NCBI GenBank assembly: GCA_964654545.1 | Contig: CAZZIU010000013.1 | Coordinates: 15,368-79,367, forward strand | Source of the DNA: JABMOV01 sp964654545 | GTDB lineage: Bacteria; Fidelibacterota; Marinisomatia; Marinisomatales; JABMOV01 | Direction of reading: 5' to 3' | DNA length: 64,000 nt | Shown: positions 53,059 through 62,134 of the stretch, piece after piece | Layout of the letters: each line of letters begins with the position of its first letter | How positions within the stretch are numbered: position 1 is the stretch's first letter | Translations under genes and position numbers: made by a program | Notes under the pieces: generated by a model | What the model was told of the DNA's origin: nothing | The model's database searches: none | What the model saw: the letters and a program-made list of their open reading frames with translations, nothing else

Positions 53059-54909
53059 TTAGGGTGTATGGGATAAGCAAATGACACAGTTTCTGCCTTT
53101 GCTTTTGGCTGTGTACAAGCCTTTGTCGGTTAATTCGATTAGTTCGGCAGGGCTTAATCCTTCACCTGGAATGGATTGCCCTACACCAATAGAGATTGAT
53201 ACAAATTTGCTCACATCGGATTCGGCATGTGGAATTTCCAATTTTTGAACATTTGCAAGCATTTCCGCTGCAATTTTTTCTGCACCGACCATGGGAGTAT
53301 TGGGTAATACTGCACAGAATTCTTCCCCACCATATCGTGCTACAAGGTCAGCGGGGCGATGAACCGATTTCTTTAATGCCTGAGCAACTTTTTCCAGACA
53401 ATCATCACCTTGCTGGTGTCCATAATGATCATTGTATTTTTTGAAAAAGTCGATATCACAAAGAATCAGGGACATGGGTTTTTTGTCACGTTTTAAGCGT
53501 GACCATTCTGCTTCATAATATTCATCAAATCGGCGTCGATTTGGAATCTGAGTTAAGGCATCGATGACCGTCATCTTCTTGAGAACAATATTGGCTTTTT
53601 CCAGTTCTGCGGTTCTTTCCTGTACGGTAGTTTCCAGCGTTTCCCGATGGCGGTTCAACGCAATATTCTGCAGTTCGATGGTTTTAAAAGCACCAGTAAA
53701 TTTCACCGACATCGCCACCGCTTGAATTGCAATAAAGGCCAAAATTCCAACCGGACTAAAATAGCCCGTGGAAATATATTCCATGGCATACAGGGCATCA
53801 TTGATAAAGGTAATCATTAGAATAATATAGGCGAACAGAAATCCCAGGGCATATTCTGACTTATGTTTGATTGCCAATATATTTACCACAAACGTATACA
53901 CAACAAAAATGACAGTAAATTGGAGGTAATATTCAAGCAATCCGGTAAAAAAATATGCGGGCGTAAATAGTATTGCAAACGAGTATAATCCACTGATACC
54001 AAAGATAGTGTATAATGCCTGTTTGTTGAAATGCTCTTTGAACAAATCATACTGGTACAACACAAATACGGGAATACCGAGAGTCAGCGTAAAATATTCC
54101 ACACGAATCAGAATTTCCCAGGGGATACTAGGAATAAAATAATACACTGTTATATCACCTGTGATGAGCGCCCTGATCCCAAGAATGATACTTAAAATTC
54201 CAAGGTAAAACGGAGATTTGGTAATATCGTTTAAGGGGTACATTGCCAGGTGATATAATCCGATGATGATTAAGCTTCCGGCTATAAACAGATGCAGAGC
54301 AGCGCTGGAATTGTGATTAAACCGGATTTTCTTTTCCGATCCCATGGTAATGCGATCAAACATACCACCGTCGGCATGGTGGAAATTGGCTACCTGGATA
54401 ACAATATCAAGGATGCCCTTTTGGGGAGCATAACTGATAATATTGGGTCGATATTCAGGTACCACACCCTTTTTATCTTTTGAAATATGACCGGCGCGTG
54501 ATACTTCATTTCCATTGATGTACATGATATAACTGGTGGATATGCTATTGATATCAAATGTTAAAACTGACGGAAACGTATTGGAAATAATTTTTAGGTG
54601 ATAGGTTCCGTACCCTTTACCCCCGATCGGCTCACCCTGATAGCTAAATGTATTCCAGGAAAGGGGTACTTTCACAAAGCCGGTTGGGGATGGTGGATTG
54701 GGTCCGATGAACTGAATCGGTTGAAGAAATTTCTGCCAGTAGAATTCCCACTCACCATCCAGATTTATTACACCACCGGAGAAAAAATTCCAATCATGAA
54801 GCTCTAAAATACCATTTTCCAATCGTGGTTCTTTCCTGTCGCTGTCGTCTCCAAAACCAAGATTGATTAAGCATAATAAAAGAAGGGATACAGGGTGGTA
54901 TATCTTCAA
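53059..54909 (-). CDS. Diguanylate cyclase with 7TM-DISM sensor domain
   Basis: A 616-residue sensor. It has a signal peptide (MKIYHPVSLLLLCLINLGFG), an extracellular jelly-roll domain (DISMED2-like, LHDWNFFSGGVINLDGEWEFYW), seven membrane helices at about residues 205-395, a coiled coil and a GGDEF domain. The active site is RYGGEEFCAVLP and a product-inhibition RxxD lies five residues before it (RPADLVARYGGEEF). Cyclic-di-GMP synthesis is expected. Stimulus unknown, possibly carbohydrate. Confidence 0.9.
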   Translation of the reverse strand: MKIYHPVSLLLLCLINLGFGDDSDRKEPRLENGILELHDWNFFSGGVINLDGEWEFYWQKFLQPIQFIGPNPPSPTGFVKVPLSWNTFSYQGEPIGGKGYGTYHLKIISNTFPSVLTFDINSISTSYIMYINGNEVSRAGHISKDKKGVVPEYRPNIISYAPQKGILDIVIQVANFHHADGGMFDRITMGSEKKIRFNHNSSAALHLFIAGSLIIIGLYHLAMYPLNDITKSPFYLGILSIILGIRALITGDITVYYFIPSIPWEILIRVEYFTLTLGIPVFVLYQYDLFKEHFNKQALYTIFGISGLYSFAILFTPAYFFTGLLEYYLQFTVIFVVYTFVVNILAIKHKSEYALGFLFAYIILMITFINDALYAMEYISTGYFSPVGILAFIAIQAVAMSVKFTGAFKTIELQNIALNRHRETLETTVQERTAELEKANIVLKKMTVIDALTQIPNRRRFDEYYEAEWSRLKRDKKPMSLILCDIDFFKKYNDHYGHQQGDDCLEKVAQALKKSVHRPADLVARYGGEEFCAVLPNTPMVGAEKIAAEMLANVQKLEIPHAESDVSKFVSISIGVGQSIPGEGLSPAELIELTDKGLYTAKSKGRNCVICLSHTP

Positions 54910-55067
54910 AAGGTTACATCTCTATTCTACGCCAATGAATCACGATTGATCGCACAGCATAATAATGCACATATTCTAACCCTAATACTTGTTCACTCAT
55001 AAGGCAGCAAAGTTATAAATAATTAAATCGACTTTCAGAGGAAGAATTGTTATTCTTTTGGGACAAC

Positions 55068-57461
55068 CTATTCGCCGTATGGGATCCAAATATTTTTTAT
55101 CTGTGTTGCTTTACGCATAAAATCATTACTTCGAGTCGCATGAACAGTCAGCCAATCAATGTATTTACTGGTTTGAATCCAGGTACGTTTCATGTTACCG
55201 GCAGATTCAAATTCCGTTACCTTCCCGCCGGCTTCGTTGCCAAAATACCACATCCCGTCCACATCGTCATGCTTGGCCAACACTTCCGTCAGATTGCTTT
55301 GATCACCGGTAATAATATTTACAGTACCACCAGGAACATCTGATGTATCCAGGATCTGATAAAAATCGGTCGCTGACAATGGATGATCCTGGGAGGGGAT
55401 CACAACAACCCTGTTGCCCATGGCTATGGCAGGCATAACCGTAGAAAGGAATCCCATGAGGGGGAAATCTTTTGGACAAACAATACCCATCACACCTAAA
55501 GCATCGGGCATTGCAAATGTTACATTGTGGTATGGTGTGGCGTGCACCTGTCCATCGTATTTATCCGCCAGTGCAGCATAACGAAAGATACAGTCAATGG
55601 CCTGTTGCACTTCCTTTTGGGCCTGATCTTCCGTGCAGGATATCATGTGCATTAGCCGTTTGCCAAACTCGGTTTTCCTTCGCGAAAGATTTTCCGCAAT
55701 AAAATAAAGCACCTGAGCCCGATTGTGGGCGCTGGTTGTCGTCCACGACGTTGCTTTATGTGCGGCTTCCACTGCATTCCGAATATCCTTGCGGTTCCCT
55801 TCACCCACTTCACCGATGGGTTGGTCAGGTTTGCCATCACGATAGGAATAAATAGTCCGGCTATACCCCCCATCGGGCCGGACCTGCTTCCCACCTATGT
55901 ACATTTTAGGGGTTTGATCAATTATTGCCATTGGTGGTGTTTCACCAGCTGGTTTTTTGTCGGATTTTTTCTTCGGTAAAACGGATGGTGGTGTTTCCAT
56001 TCTTCGGGCGTATTCATAAAGACCTTCCTTACCCCCTTCACGACCGAAGCCCGATTCACGGTATCCACCGAAACCGGAAGCAGCGTCAAATACATTGGTG
56101 CAGTTTATCCAAACAGTGCCCGCTTTTACTTTCGGTGCGATATCCAGAGCCAGGTTGATATTTTCTGACCAGATACTGGCTGCCAGTCCATAGCGGGTGT
56201 TGTTAGCCAGAGCGACGGCTTCGGCAGGTGTACGAAACGTCATTGATACCAATACGGGACCAAAAATTTCCTGCTGTGCCACCACGGATGAGGGTGAAAC
56301 ATTGGTAAATAAAGTGGGCGGATAATAATATCCTTTCTTCGGTGAGACGCTATCAGGTTGCCATAATTCACAACCTTCATCCACGCCTTTTTGTACCAAA
56401 GTGGTTATGGTCTGCAACTGTACCGGCGCGACGATCGCACCAATATCAGTTGATTTATCCAGGGGATCGCCAATACGAAGTTTGGCCATGCGTTTTTTCA
56501 ATTTTTCCGTAAACCTTTGGGCAATGCTTTCCTGAACTAGCAACCGTGATCCGGCACAACAAACCTGTCCCTGATTGAACCAGATCGCATCCACCAGCCC
56601 TTCAATGGCAGAATCAATATCCGCATCTTCAAAAACGATGTAGGGTGATTTGCCACCAAGCTCAAGAGAAATCTTTTTACCTGTTCCAGCCGTTAAACGG
56701 CGAATGATTCGTCCCACCTGGGTGGATCCGGTGAAAGCAATTTTATTCACATCCGGATGCTCCACCAATAGCTGTCCGGTCCTTCCACCTCCTGTGACCA
56801 TATTGACGACACCTTTTGGTAAACCAATAGTATCACAGACTTCCGCAAAGCGAAGTGCTGTTAGAGAGGTGAATTCTGCCGGTTTCATTACCACCGTATT
56901 GCCCATGGCAAGCGCCGGAGCAATTTTCCAGGCCAGCATAAGCAAGGGGAAATTCCACGGGATAATCTGACCCACCACTCCCACAGGTTCATACTGGTTC
57001 ATTTCTGTATCCATGACCTGGGCCCACCCTGCATGATGATAAAAATGACGGGCCACCAGTGGGATATCAATGTCTCGAGATTCACGAATAGGTTTCCCGT
57101 TATCCATGGTTTCAAGCACGGCAAACAGGCGGGAATGTTTTTGTATCTGGCGGGCAATGGCATACAGGTATTTCGCGCGGGCATGGTACCCCAGTTTCCA
57201 CCAATCTGTCTGGGCTTTCCGTGCCGCTTTTACCGCAGCATTTATGTCGTTAGAATCGGCGTCGGCAATGGCTGCCAGTACCTGTTCATTTGCCGGGTTT
57301 ATGCTGTCAAAATATTTTCCTGATGAGGGTTTTTTCCATTTACCATTGATATACAAGCCAAATTGACGCCGATGGTTTTCCAACCATGATTCCCCATTGC
57401 CACTGTCCTCCGGGGCCGGACTGTATTCCATTGTTGTTACTAATTCTTTAATCTTTGTCAT
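55068..57461 (-). CDS. ALDH16-like two-domain aldehyde dehydrogenase
   Basis: A 797-residue protein with two ALDH domains in tandem. The first (about 35-495) is complete: IIPWNFPLLMLAWKIAPALAMGNT, FTGSTQVGRI, catalytic Glu in LELGGKSP and Cys in NQGQVCCAGSRL. The second (about 525-797) is shorter, has PKDFPLMGFLSTVMPAIAMGN but no catalytic Cys or intact ELGGK, so it is a pseudo-domain. This is the ALDH16 plan. GGAGAAACTCC precedes the ATG. It follows deoC by 18 bases, so acetaldehyde from deoxyribose breakdown is a likely substrate. Confidence 0.9.
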   Translation of the reverse strand: MTKIKELVTTMEYSPAPEDSGNGESWLENHRRQFGLYINGKWKKPSSGKYFDSINPANEQVLAAIADADSNDINAAVKAARKAQTDWWKLGYHARAKYLYAIARQIQKHSRLFAVLETMDNGKPIRESRDIDIPLVARHFYHHAGWAQVMDTEMNQYEPVGVVGQIIPWNFPLLMLAWKIAPALAMGNTVVMKPAEFTSLTALRFAEVCDTIGLPKGVVNMVTGGGRTGQLLVEHPDVNKIAFTGSTQVGRIIRRLTAGTGKKISLELGGKSPYIVFEDADIDSAIEGLVDAIWFNQGQVCCAGSRLLVQESIAQRFTEKLKKRMAKLRIGDPLDKSTDIGAIVAPVQLQTITTLVQKGVDEGCELWQPDSVSPKKGYYYPPTLFTNVSPSSVVAQQEIFGPVLVSMTFRTPAEAVALANNTRYGLAASIWSENINLALDIAPKVKAGTVWINCTNVFDAASGFGGYRESGFGREGGKEGLYEYARRMETPPSVLPKKKSDKKPAGETPPMAIIDQTPKMYIGGKQVRPDGGYSRTIYSYRDGKPDQPIGEVGEGNRKDIRNAVEAAHKATSWTTTSAHNRAQVLYFIAENLSRRKTEFGKRLMHMISCTEDQAQKEVQQAIDCIFRYAALADKYDGQVHATPYHNVTFAMPDALGVMGIVCPKDFPLMGFLSTVMPAIAMGNRVVVIPSQDHPLSATDFYQILDTSDVPGGTVNIITGDQSNLTEVLAKHDDVDGMWYFGNEAGGKVTEFESAGNMKRTWIQTSKYIDWLTVHATRSNDFMRKATQIKNIWIPYGE

Positions 57462-57479
57462 GGAGTTTCTCCTAAGGCA

Positions 57480-58472
57480 TCATCCCATGGGATGCCGATA
57501 AGACGCGGAATAGCGTCCCGATACAAAATGTTCCAGTTGCCGCTCTATATCACCCAATAGACTGGATGCGCCAAAACGGAAACGTGCAGGATCCAACCAC
57601 GCATCACCCAATTCTTCCTTCATCAGGATGAGCCATTCCAGTGCTTGTTTTGCTTTTCCAATTCCTCCGGCAGGTTTAAAACCTACCCTGAATCCGGTGG
57701 CATCCAGATATTCGCGTATCGCCCTGATCATAACCAGACTAACTGGCAAGGTTGCGTTGGTGCTTTCTTTGCCGGTACTGGTCTTAATAAAATCAGCTCC
57801 GGCCATCATGCATACCAGGCTGGCCTTTGCCACATGACGAAAGGTGGCCAGCTCTCCCGTAGCCAAAATAGTTTTCAGATGCGCCTCACCACAGGCTTGC
57901 CGAAAAGCAGCCACTTCATCATAAAGCGCTTTCCAGTTTCCGGTAAGAGCCAACTCGCGGCTAATCACAATATCAATTTCCCGCGCACCGGCAGCAACGG
58001 ATGTTTCAATTTCGTCTATTTTTTGCTCAAAGGATATTTGTCCGGCGGGAAAACCGGTAGACACAGCTGCGATAGGAATCTCTGACCCGGAAAGACCCTG
58101 TTTTGCCGCCTCAATTAGATTGTGGTAAACACAGACGGCAGCCACGTGAAAGTCACCGTAATCAATCCCCAATGATTCCAATAAGTCGGCGCGAACGGGG
58201 TGTTTTGCTTTTTCGCACAGCCGCCGAACTCGTCCCGGTGTATCATCCCCTGCCAGGGTCGTCAGGTCAATACAATTGATTGCCTTTAGCAACCAGGCCG
58301 CCTGCCACTCTTTTTTTACACTCCGCCGTTTACCGGAGGTGACCGCTCTTCGTTCAACTGCACTGCGATTTACCTGCACCCCATGAATCCAATCAAGATC
58401 CAGGGGGATACCGGGGTTCCGCTGGTACGTCCCGTTGTCGGCTGATGTTGAGTGAGGTTTCTGTTTATTCAT
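57480..58472 (-). CDS. deoC: Deoxyribose-phosphate aldolase, long (eukaryote-like) form
   Basis: A 330-residue aldolase (E. coli DeoC is 259) with an N-terminal extension of about 60 residues. Signatures are CIDLTTLAGDDT, AVCVYHNLI, AVSTGFPAGQ, VDIVISREL, and the Schiff-base Lys in ADFIKTSTGKES with the second Lys in FRVGFKPAGGIGK. It cleaves deoxyribose-5-phosphate to acetaldehyde and glyceraldehyde-3-phosphate. The adjacent aldehyde dehydrogenase gene supports this. Confidence 0.93.
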   Translation of the reverse strand: MNKQKPHSTSADNGTYQRNPGIPLDLDWIHGVQVNRSAVERRAVTSGKRRSVKKEWQAAWLLKAINCIDLTTLAGDDTPGRVRRLCEKAKHPVRADLLESLGIDYGDFHVAAVCVYHNLIEAAKQGLSGSEIPIAAVSTGFPAGQISFEQKIDEIETSVAAGAREIDIVISRELALTGNWKALYDEVAAFRQACGEAHLKTILATGELATFRHVAKASLVCMMAGADFIKTSTGKESTNATLPVSLVMIRAIREYLDATGFRVGFKPAGGIGKAKQALEWLILMKEELGDAWLDPARFRFGASSLLGDIERQLEHFVSGRYSASYRHPMG

Positions 58473-58588
58473 ATAAAGAAAAAGTTAGAAAGGATCATTG
58501 GTATTAACCACGGAATATTTCTTTCTGCCAATCGCTATATCTTTTGCCCCGATTGACCACCAACAACGCAAAAGTTAGGTCAGGGAAT

Positions 58589-59935
58589 TTATTTGATAAC
58601 GGACTTAACCTTATCAATCAGTTTTTTGGCATCATAGCGGGTGGCTGCTTCGGCATAAATGCGCATGATCGGTTCCGTGTTGGATTTGCGTAAATGTATC
58701 CAGCGATCTTCCCAGGTGAATTTCATACCATCCATGGTATTGAGTTCGGCATGTTCAAATACATCCTGCATTTGCTGCAAGCAGGTGTCCACACAGATAT
58801 TTTCTAATGTGAGTCGATCTTTTACAATTTCAAACTGGGGCATTTCCTTTTTTATGGCACTCATAGGCTGGTCGGTCTGGGCCATCCGATTTAACACCAT
58901 GGCAGCACCAACCAGGCTGTCTCTGCCAAGATGAGCCTCTTTTAAAATGACGCCACCATTGCCTTCACCACCCAGATTGGCGCCAATTCCCTTCATGCGA
59001 TTTACCACATTGATCTCTCCAACCGCGGCTCGTTCAACCTTGCATCCCTTTTTCTGGGCCAGTTTTTCCAGCGCCATGGAGGTGGACAAATTCACCACAA
59101 AGGTTTCGCTGGCTCCGGTGGTGTTCATGTAACCATCGGCAGCTATCACCAGTGAATATTCCTCACCCAATGGCCGACCGTTTTCGTCCACGATAGCCAA
59201 TCGATCCGCATCCGGATCAACAGCAAAGCCGGCAGCAGCCTTTTCTTTGATTACCGTATTGGATAATTCTTTCAGGTTTTCCGGTAAGGGTTCCGCACCT
59301 CGCAAAAATTCCCCGGTACCTTCGCAATACAATTGAACCACTTCGCATCCCAGAGATTCCAGTAGCAAGGGGAGGGCTTCAGAACCGGCTCCGTTCACTG
59401 CATCAATGGCAATTTTAAAATGCCGTTTTCGAATCGCTTCCACATCAATACAGGATAAACCCAATACTTTAATCACATGCTTCTGGTTGGCATTGTTCTC
59501 CTGAAACGCCATGGTGGACGGGGATGGTTCCGCTTCCTCCAATGCATCCATGAGATCGACTTCGTGAAAGAGTGTTTTACATCGTTCAGGTGAAAAAAAG
59601 GTACCGTCTTCGGTGACAAATTTTAATCCATTCCATTCCGCAGGATTGTGGCTGGCGGTTACGATTATACCACCTACAGCTTCCGTGTTTTCCACCATAA
59701 ATTGAACAGTGGGTGTTGGAACAATACCGCAGACAATGACACTGCGCCCAAGCCGGTTGAAGCGTTGGATCATGGCCTGAATGATGGCTGCGCCGGATGG
59801 ACGGCTATCCCTGCCCACGACCAGTGAACCGGGTGGCAGCATTTGATGAACCGCCTGGGCATACAATTCTGTCTCTTTAGGCGTGAGGTGGGATTCGGTC
59901 AGTCCGCGAACACCGGATATGCTGCGAATAATCAT
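58589..59935 (-). CDS. glmM: Phosphoglucosamine mutase-like phosphohexomutase
   Basis: A 448-residue alpha-D-phosphohexomutase with all four domains: phosphoserine loop GIIVTASHNPAEWNGLKF, metal loop VDPDADRLAIVD, sugar loop GEGNGGVILKEAHLGRDS and phosphate-binding RKSNTEPIMRIYAE. GEGNGG instead of GEQSGH is the style of Bacteroidetes and archaeal enzymes, so GlmM, phosphoglucomutase and phosphomannomutase activity are all possible. The gene name is a best guess. Confidence 0.8.
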   Translation of the reverse strand: MIIRSISGVRGLTESHLTPKETELYAQAVHQMLPPGSLVVGRDSRPSGAAIIQAMIQRFNRLGRSVIVCGIVPTPTVQFMVENTEAVGGIIVTASHNPAEWNGLKFVTEDGTFFSPERCKTLFHEVDLMDALEEAEPSPSTMAFQENNANQKHVIKVLGLSCIDVEAIRKRHFKIAIDAVNGAGSEALPLLLESLGCEVVQLYCEGTGEFLRGAEPLPENLKELSNTVIKEKAAAGFAVDPDADRLAIVDENGRPLGEEYSLVIAADGYMNTTGASETFVVNLSTSMALEKLAQKKGCKVERAAVGEINVVNRMKGIGANLGGEGNGGVILKEAHLGRDSLVGAAMVLNRMAQTDQPMSAIKKEMPQFEIVKDRLTLENICVDTCLQQMQDVFEHAELNTMDGMKFTWEDRWIHLRKSNTEPIMRIYAEAATRYDAKKLIDKVKSVIK

Positions 59936-59974
59936 GGGTAGTTAAATATACAGAGGAATGTTGAAATGTGTTGG

Positions 59975-60011
59975 TTAAACAGAAAGAGGTTTGAGTCTTC
60001 TCAAACCTCTT
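59975..60011 (-). terminator. Strong hairpin terminator after rpsU
   Basis: A perfect 12-bp stem, AAGAGGTTTGAG with CTCAAACCTCTT, encloses a four-base loop (59984-60011). On the minus strand it is followed by TTTCTGTTT. It lies 22 bases after the rpsU stop and separates this gene from the phosphohexomutase. Confidence 0.8.
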
Positions 60012-60032
60012 AATGGTTCTGGTGGCAGAAAC

Positions 60033-60218
60033 CTAGGGTCTCAAACGTGATAAACGACGTTTGGTTTTTTTCATCATGGCCCGCTTTTCATCGCTGGGTT
60101 TGATGAAATAGGACTTTCTCTTCACATCGCGAAGGACACCAGCCCGTTCCCACTTCTTCTTAAATCGCCTCAGAGCTCTTTCCAGCATTTCGCCTTCTCT
60201 GACGCTAACTTCTACCAC
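60033..60218 (-). CDS. rpsU: Ribosomal protein S21
   Basis: A 61-residue basic protein: VEVSVREGEMLERALRRFKKKWERAGVLRDVKRKSYF matches S21. The GTG at 60218 is chosen as start because the GTG at 60227 lies inside the Shine-Dalgarno. S21 lies in the 30S near the 16S 3' end and helps initiation. It has its own terminator and a very strong ribosome site, suggesting a separate transcript. Confidence 0.92.
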   Translation of the reverse strand: MVEVSVREGEMLERALRRFKKKWERAGVLRDVKRKSYFIKPSDEKRAMMKKTKRRLSRLRP

Positions 60219-60222
60219 TCTA

Positions 60223-60233
60223 ATCACCTCCTT
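60223..60233 (-). promoter_or_regulatory. Extended Shine-Dalgarno of rpsU
   Basis: AAGGAGGTGAT on the minus strand is an 11-base perfect complement to the conserved 16S 3' end. GGAGG is spaced 8 bases from the GTG at 60218. Other genes in the window have only 4-6 bases of complementarity or none. In Bacteroidia, rpsU is known to carry an unusually strong Shine-Dalgarno linked to S21 autoregulation. Confidence 0.8.
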
Positions 60234-60422
60234 AGGGTGTAATTATTGGAAATAATGTGTAAAAAGCCGGCAAAGTTACAGCATGTTTTTTCCAGACTCA
60301 AGCAAACAAATGCAGCTACATGGGCGGAGAAACCTGGTTGGATTTAGTGGCATGGCATTCGCAATAACTCCATTTATTCAACGGATGGTTGAAAACTGAC
60401 TTCTACTGTCTGCTTTATTTGG

Positions 60423-61184
60423 TTAAGGTAATAAGGATACAAATTCTTCTACGGTCAATGTTTCCGGCCGTCGCGTCATATCGAAATCTTTGGCTACTTC
60501 GGACAATTGAAATCCTTTGAGTGAATTTCGTAACATCTTGCGACGCATGTGAAAAGCAGCGTGTATCAATTTTTCGAAACGGTCGTAGCGCTCCATGGGA
60601 ATTATGGGTGTTGTTTTAGGTGTGAATCTCACTATGGCCGAATCCACTTTTGGTTTTGGTATGAATACATTGGGTGGAATCGTAAACTGAATTTCCGCAT
60701 CCATGAAGGCTCTCACCATGACCGTCAGTCGCCCGTAGGCTTTGGTTCCTACGTCTGCGGTGAGACGTTCCGCCACTTCTTTTTGCATCATGAGAAAGGC
60801 ATCGGACCAGTGCTCACATTGTTCCGTGAGCCAGAATAAAATGGGCGATGTAATGTTATACGGTATGTTGCCAATTATCCGTACGGGTAAATCAAGCGGT
60901 AACGTCGTGAGTTCCATCCAGAGTACATCACCGTGGATGATATGGACATCCTTGAACTCCTTGCGATTTTTTAAATGTTCAATAAGCAATGGATCAATTT
61001 CAATCACCGCCATTTTATCCACGTGTGGCAGCAGGTTTTCCGTGAGCGCCCCTTCGCCGGGACCAATTTCTAATATGTGATCGGTGTTTTTAGGGTCAAC
61101 GCTGCGAATAATCTTCAAAAGCAGGTTGGTATCCCTGAGAAAATTTTGTCCCCATTTTTTGCGAAATGGATGAGAATTTTTCAT
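60423..61184 (-). CDS. rsmA: 16S rRNA dimethyladenosine transferase (KsgA)
   Basis: A 253-residue methyltransferase from ATG 61184 (a GTG at 61190 overlaps the recombinase stop and is also possible). Motifs: KKWGQNFLRDTNLL, ILEIGPGEGALTENLL, IGNIPYNITSPILFWL and the C-terminal HAAFHMRRKMLRNSL. It dimethylates two adenines near the 16S 3' end. Its 5' end directly abuts the tyrosine-recombinase gene, so an original upstream region has been displaced or the gene is transcribed with the recombinase. Confidence 0.95.
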   Translation of the reverse strand: MKNSHPFRKKWGQNFLRDTNLLLKIIRSVDPKNTDHILEIGPGEGALTENLLPHVDKMAVIEIDPLLIEHLKNRKEFKDVHIIHGDVLWMELTTLPLDLPVRIIGNIPYNITSPILFWLTEQCEHWSDAFLMMQKEVAERLTADVGTKAYGRLTVMVRAFMDAEIQFTIPPNVFIPKPKVDSAIVRFTPKTTPIIPMERYDRFEKLIHAAFHMRRKMLRNSLKGFQLSEVAKDFDMTRRPETLTVEEFVSLLP

Positions 61185-61186
61185 TG

Positions 61187-62026
61187 TCACTCAATATCCA
61201 GTCTATCAAGAGGGCTTTTTACTCTGTCAAACGCAATTTTTGAAATATGCGTATATATTTGTGTGGTTTCCAATCGCTTATGTCCAAGCAATTCCTGAAT
61301 AAACCTTATGTCGGTTCCATTCTCCAGCAGATGGGTTGCAAAACTATGCCGTAGAGTATGCACTGTTGCAGGTTTTTTGATGTTGGTGATTTGCACAGCT
61401 CGTCGCATAATATTCTGGACGGAACTGGCGCTATACTTCCCACCTTTTTGCCCTTCAAACAGATATTCTACAGGTTGATACTTTTCACAATAGTTCTTTA
61501 TCTGAATCACTAATTTTTCCGATAGAACTGTATTCCTATCCTTTTTCCCTTTCCCCTGATGGATGACAATTACATTGCGGTCAAAATCAATATCCCCAAT
61601 TTTAAGGTTTAAGGCTTCGCCTAACCGAAGTCCGGCAGAATAGATCGTCATTAAAATAGTTTTATGTTTCAAATTTTTTACACAATCAAAAATAGCAGTA
61701 ACTTCAATCTCAGACAATACCACGGGGTGTTTATCCTCATTTCTAAGCCGAATGTTCAATTCTGATGGGATTTCCTTTTCCAGGATGTCTTTATACAGAA
61801 ATTTTAATGCGGCAATGGTCAGTTTCATGGTTGAAAGCGACGATCCGGCTTTTCTTTCTTTTAGATATTGCTCTATTGTGGAAGATGAAATAGATTTAAT
61901 CCTGTTATGAATTAACCAATCTGAAAAAAGGCTTAATGATGACATGTATAATGCAATGGTCCCGGGACTATAGTTTCTAATGTACAGTTTCGTTTTGGCA
62001 ACTTTTAATAATTCACTTTTTCGCAT
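61187..62026 (-). CDS. Tyrosine recombinase of an integron-like element
   Basis: A 279-residue site-specific recombinase with an N-terminal SAM-like DNA-binding domain (YIRNYSPGTIALYMSSLSLFSDWL) and a complete catalytic set: R134 in AGLRLGE, K159-162 region in GKGKKDR, H223 and R226 in HTLRHSFATHLL, H249 in LGHKR, Y258 in IYTHI. KKPATVHTLRHSFATHLL and the C-terminal VKSPLDRL recall IntI, but the roughly 30-residue insertion before the HxxR region that marks canonical IntI is absent. It is divergent from the adjacent plus-strand cassettes and its stop overlaps a GTG start of rsmA, the IntI arrangement. Confidence 0.85.
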   Translation of the reverse strand: MRKSELLKVAKTKLYIRNYSPGTIALYMSSLSLFSDWLIHNRIKSISSSTIEQYLKERKAGSSLSTMKLTIAALKFLYKDILEKEIPSELNIRLRNEDKHPVVLSEIEVTAIFDCVKNLKHKTILMTIYSAGLRLGEALNLKIGDIDFDRNVIVIHQGKGKKDRNTVLSEKLVIQIKNYCEKYQPVEYLFEGQKGGKYSASSVQNIMRRAVQITNIKKPATVHTLRHSFATHLLENGTDIRFIQELLGHKRLETTQIYTHISKIAFDRVKSPLDRLDIE

Positions 62027-62034
62027 ATTATACC

Positions 62035-62101
62035 GGTTAAAACGTAATATTAAATTAAAGATGAAAGCTCGATATACACAATTATTACGTTTAACCCGAC
62101 G
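62035..62101. repeat. attI-like inverted repeat beside the recombinase
   Basis: GGTTAAAACGTAATA (62035-62049) and TATTACGTTTAACC (62083-62096) are complementary except one bulged A. The 33-base space between them is AT-rich. The repeat starts 9 bases after the recombinase start codon and ends 4 bases before the GTT of the first cassette. Position matches attI, while the hairpin looks more like a degenerate attC. Confidence 0.6.
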
Positions 62102-62134
62102 TTGTGCACAAGCAAAAAACGAAACCGAAAAAAT

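Noticed and set aside
61187..62026. Recombinase as a XerC/D housekeeping or prophage integrase
   Set aside because: No phage genes or dif-like site are next to it, while the divergent cassette-like genes with complementary cores fit an integron better. XerC/D ancestry of the protein remains possible.
62102..62134. Upstream extension of the GIY-YIG gene to 62102
   Set aside because: It would place the start inside the recombination core GTTGTGCAC; ATG 62135 begins right before the domain.
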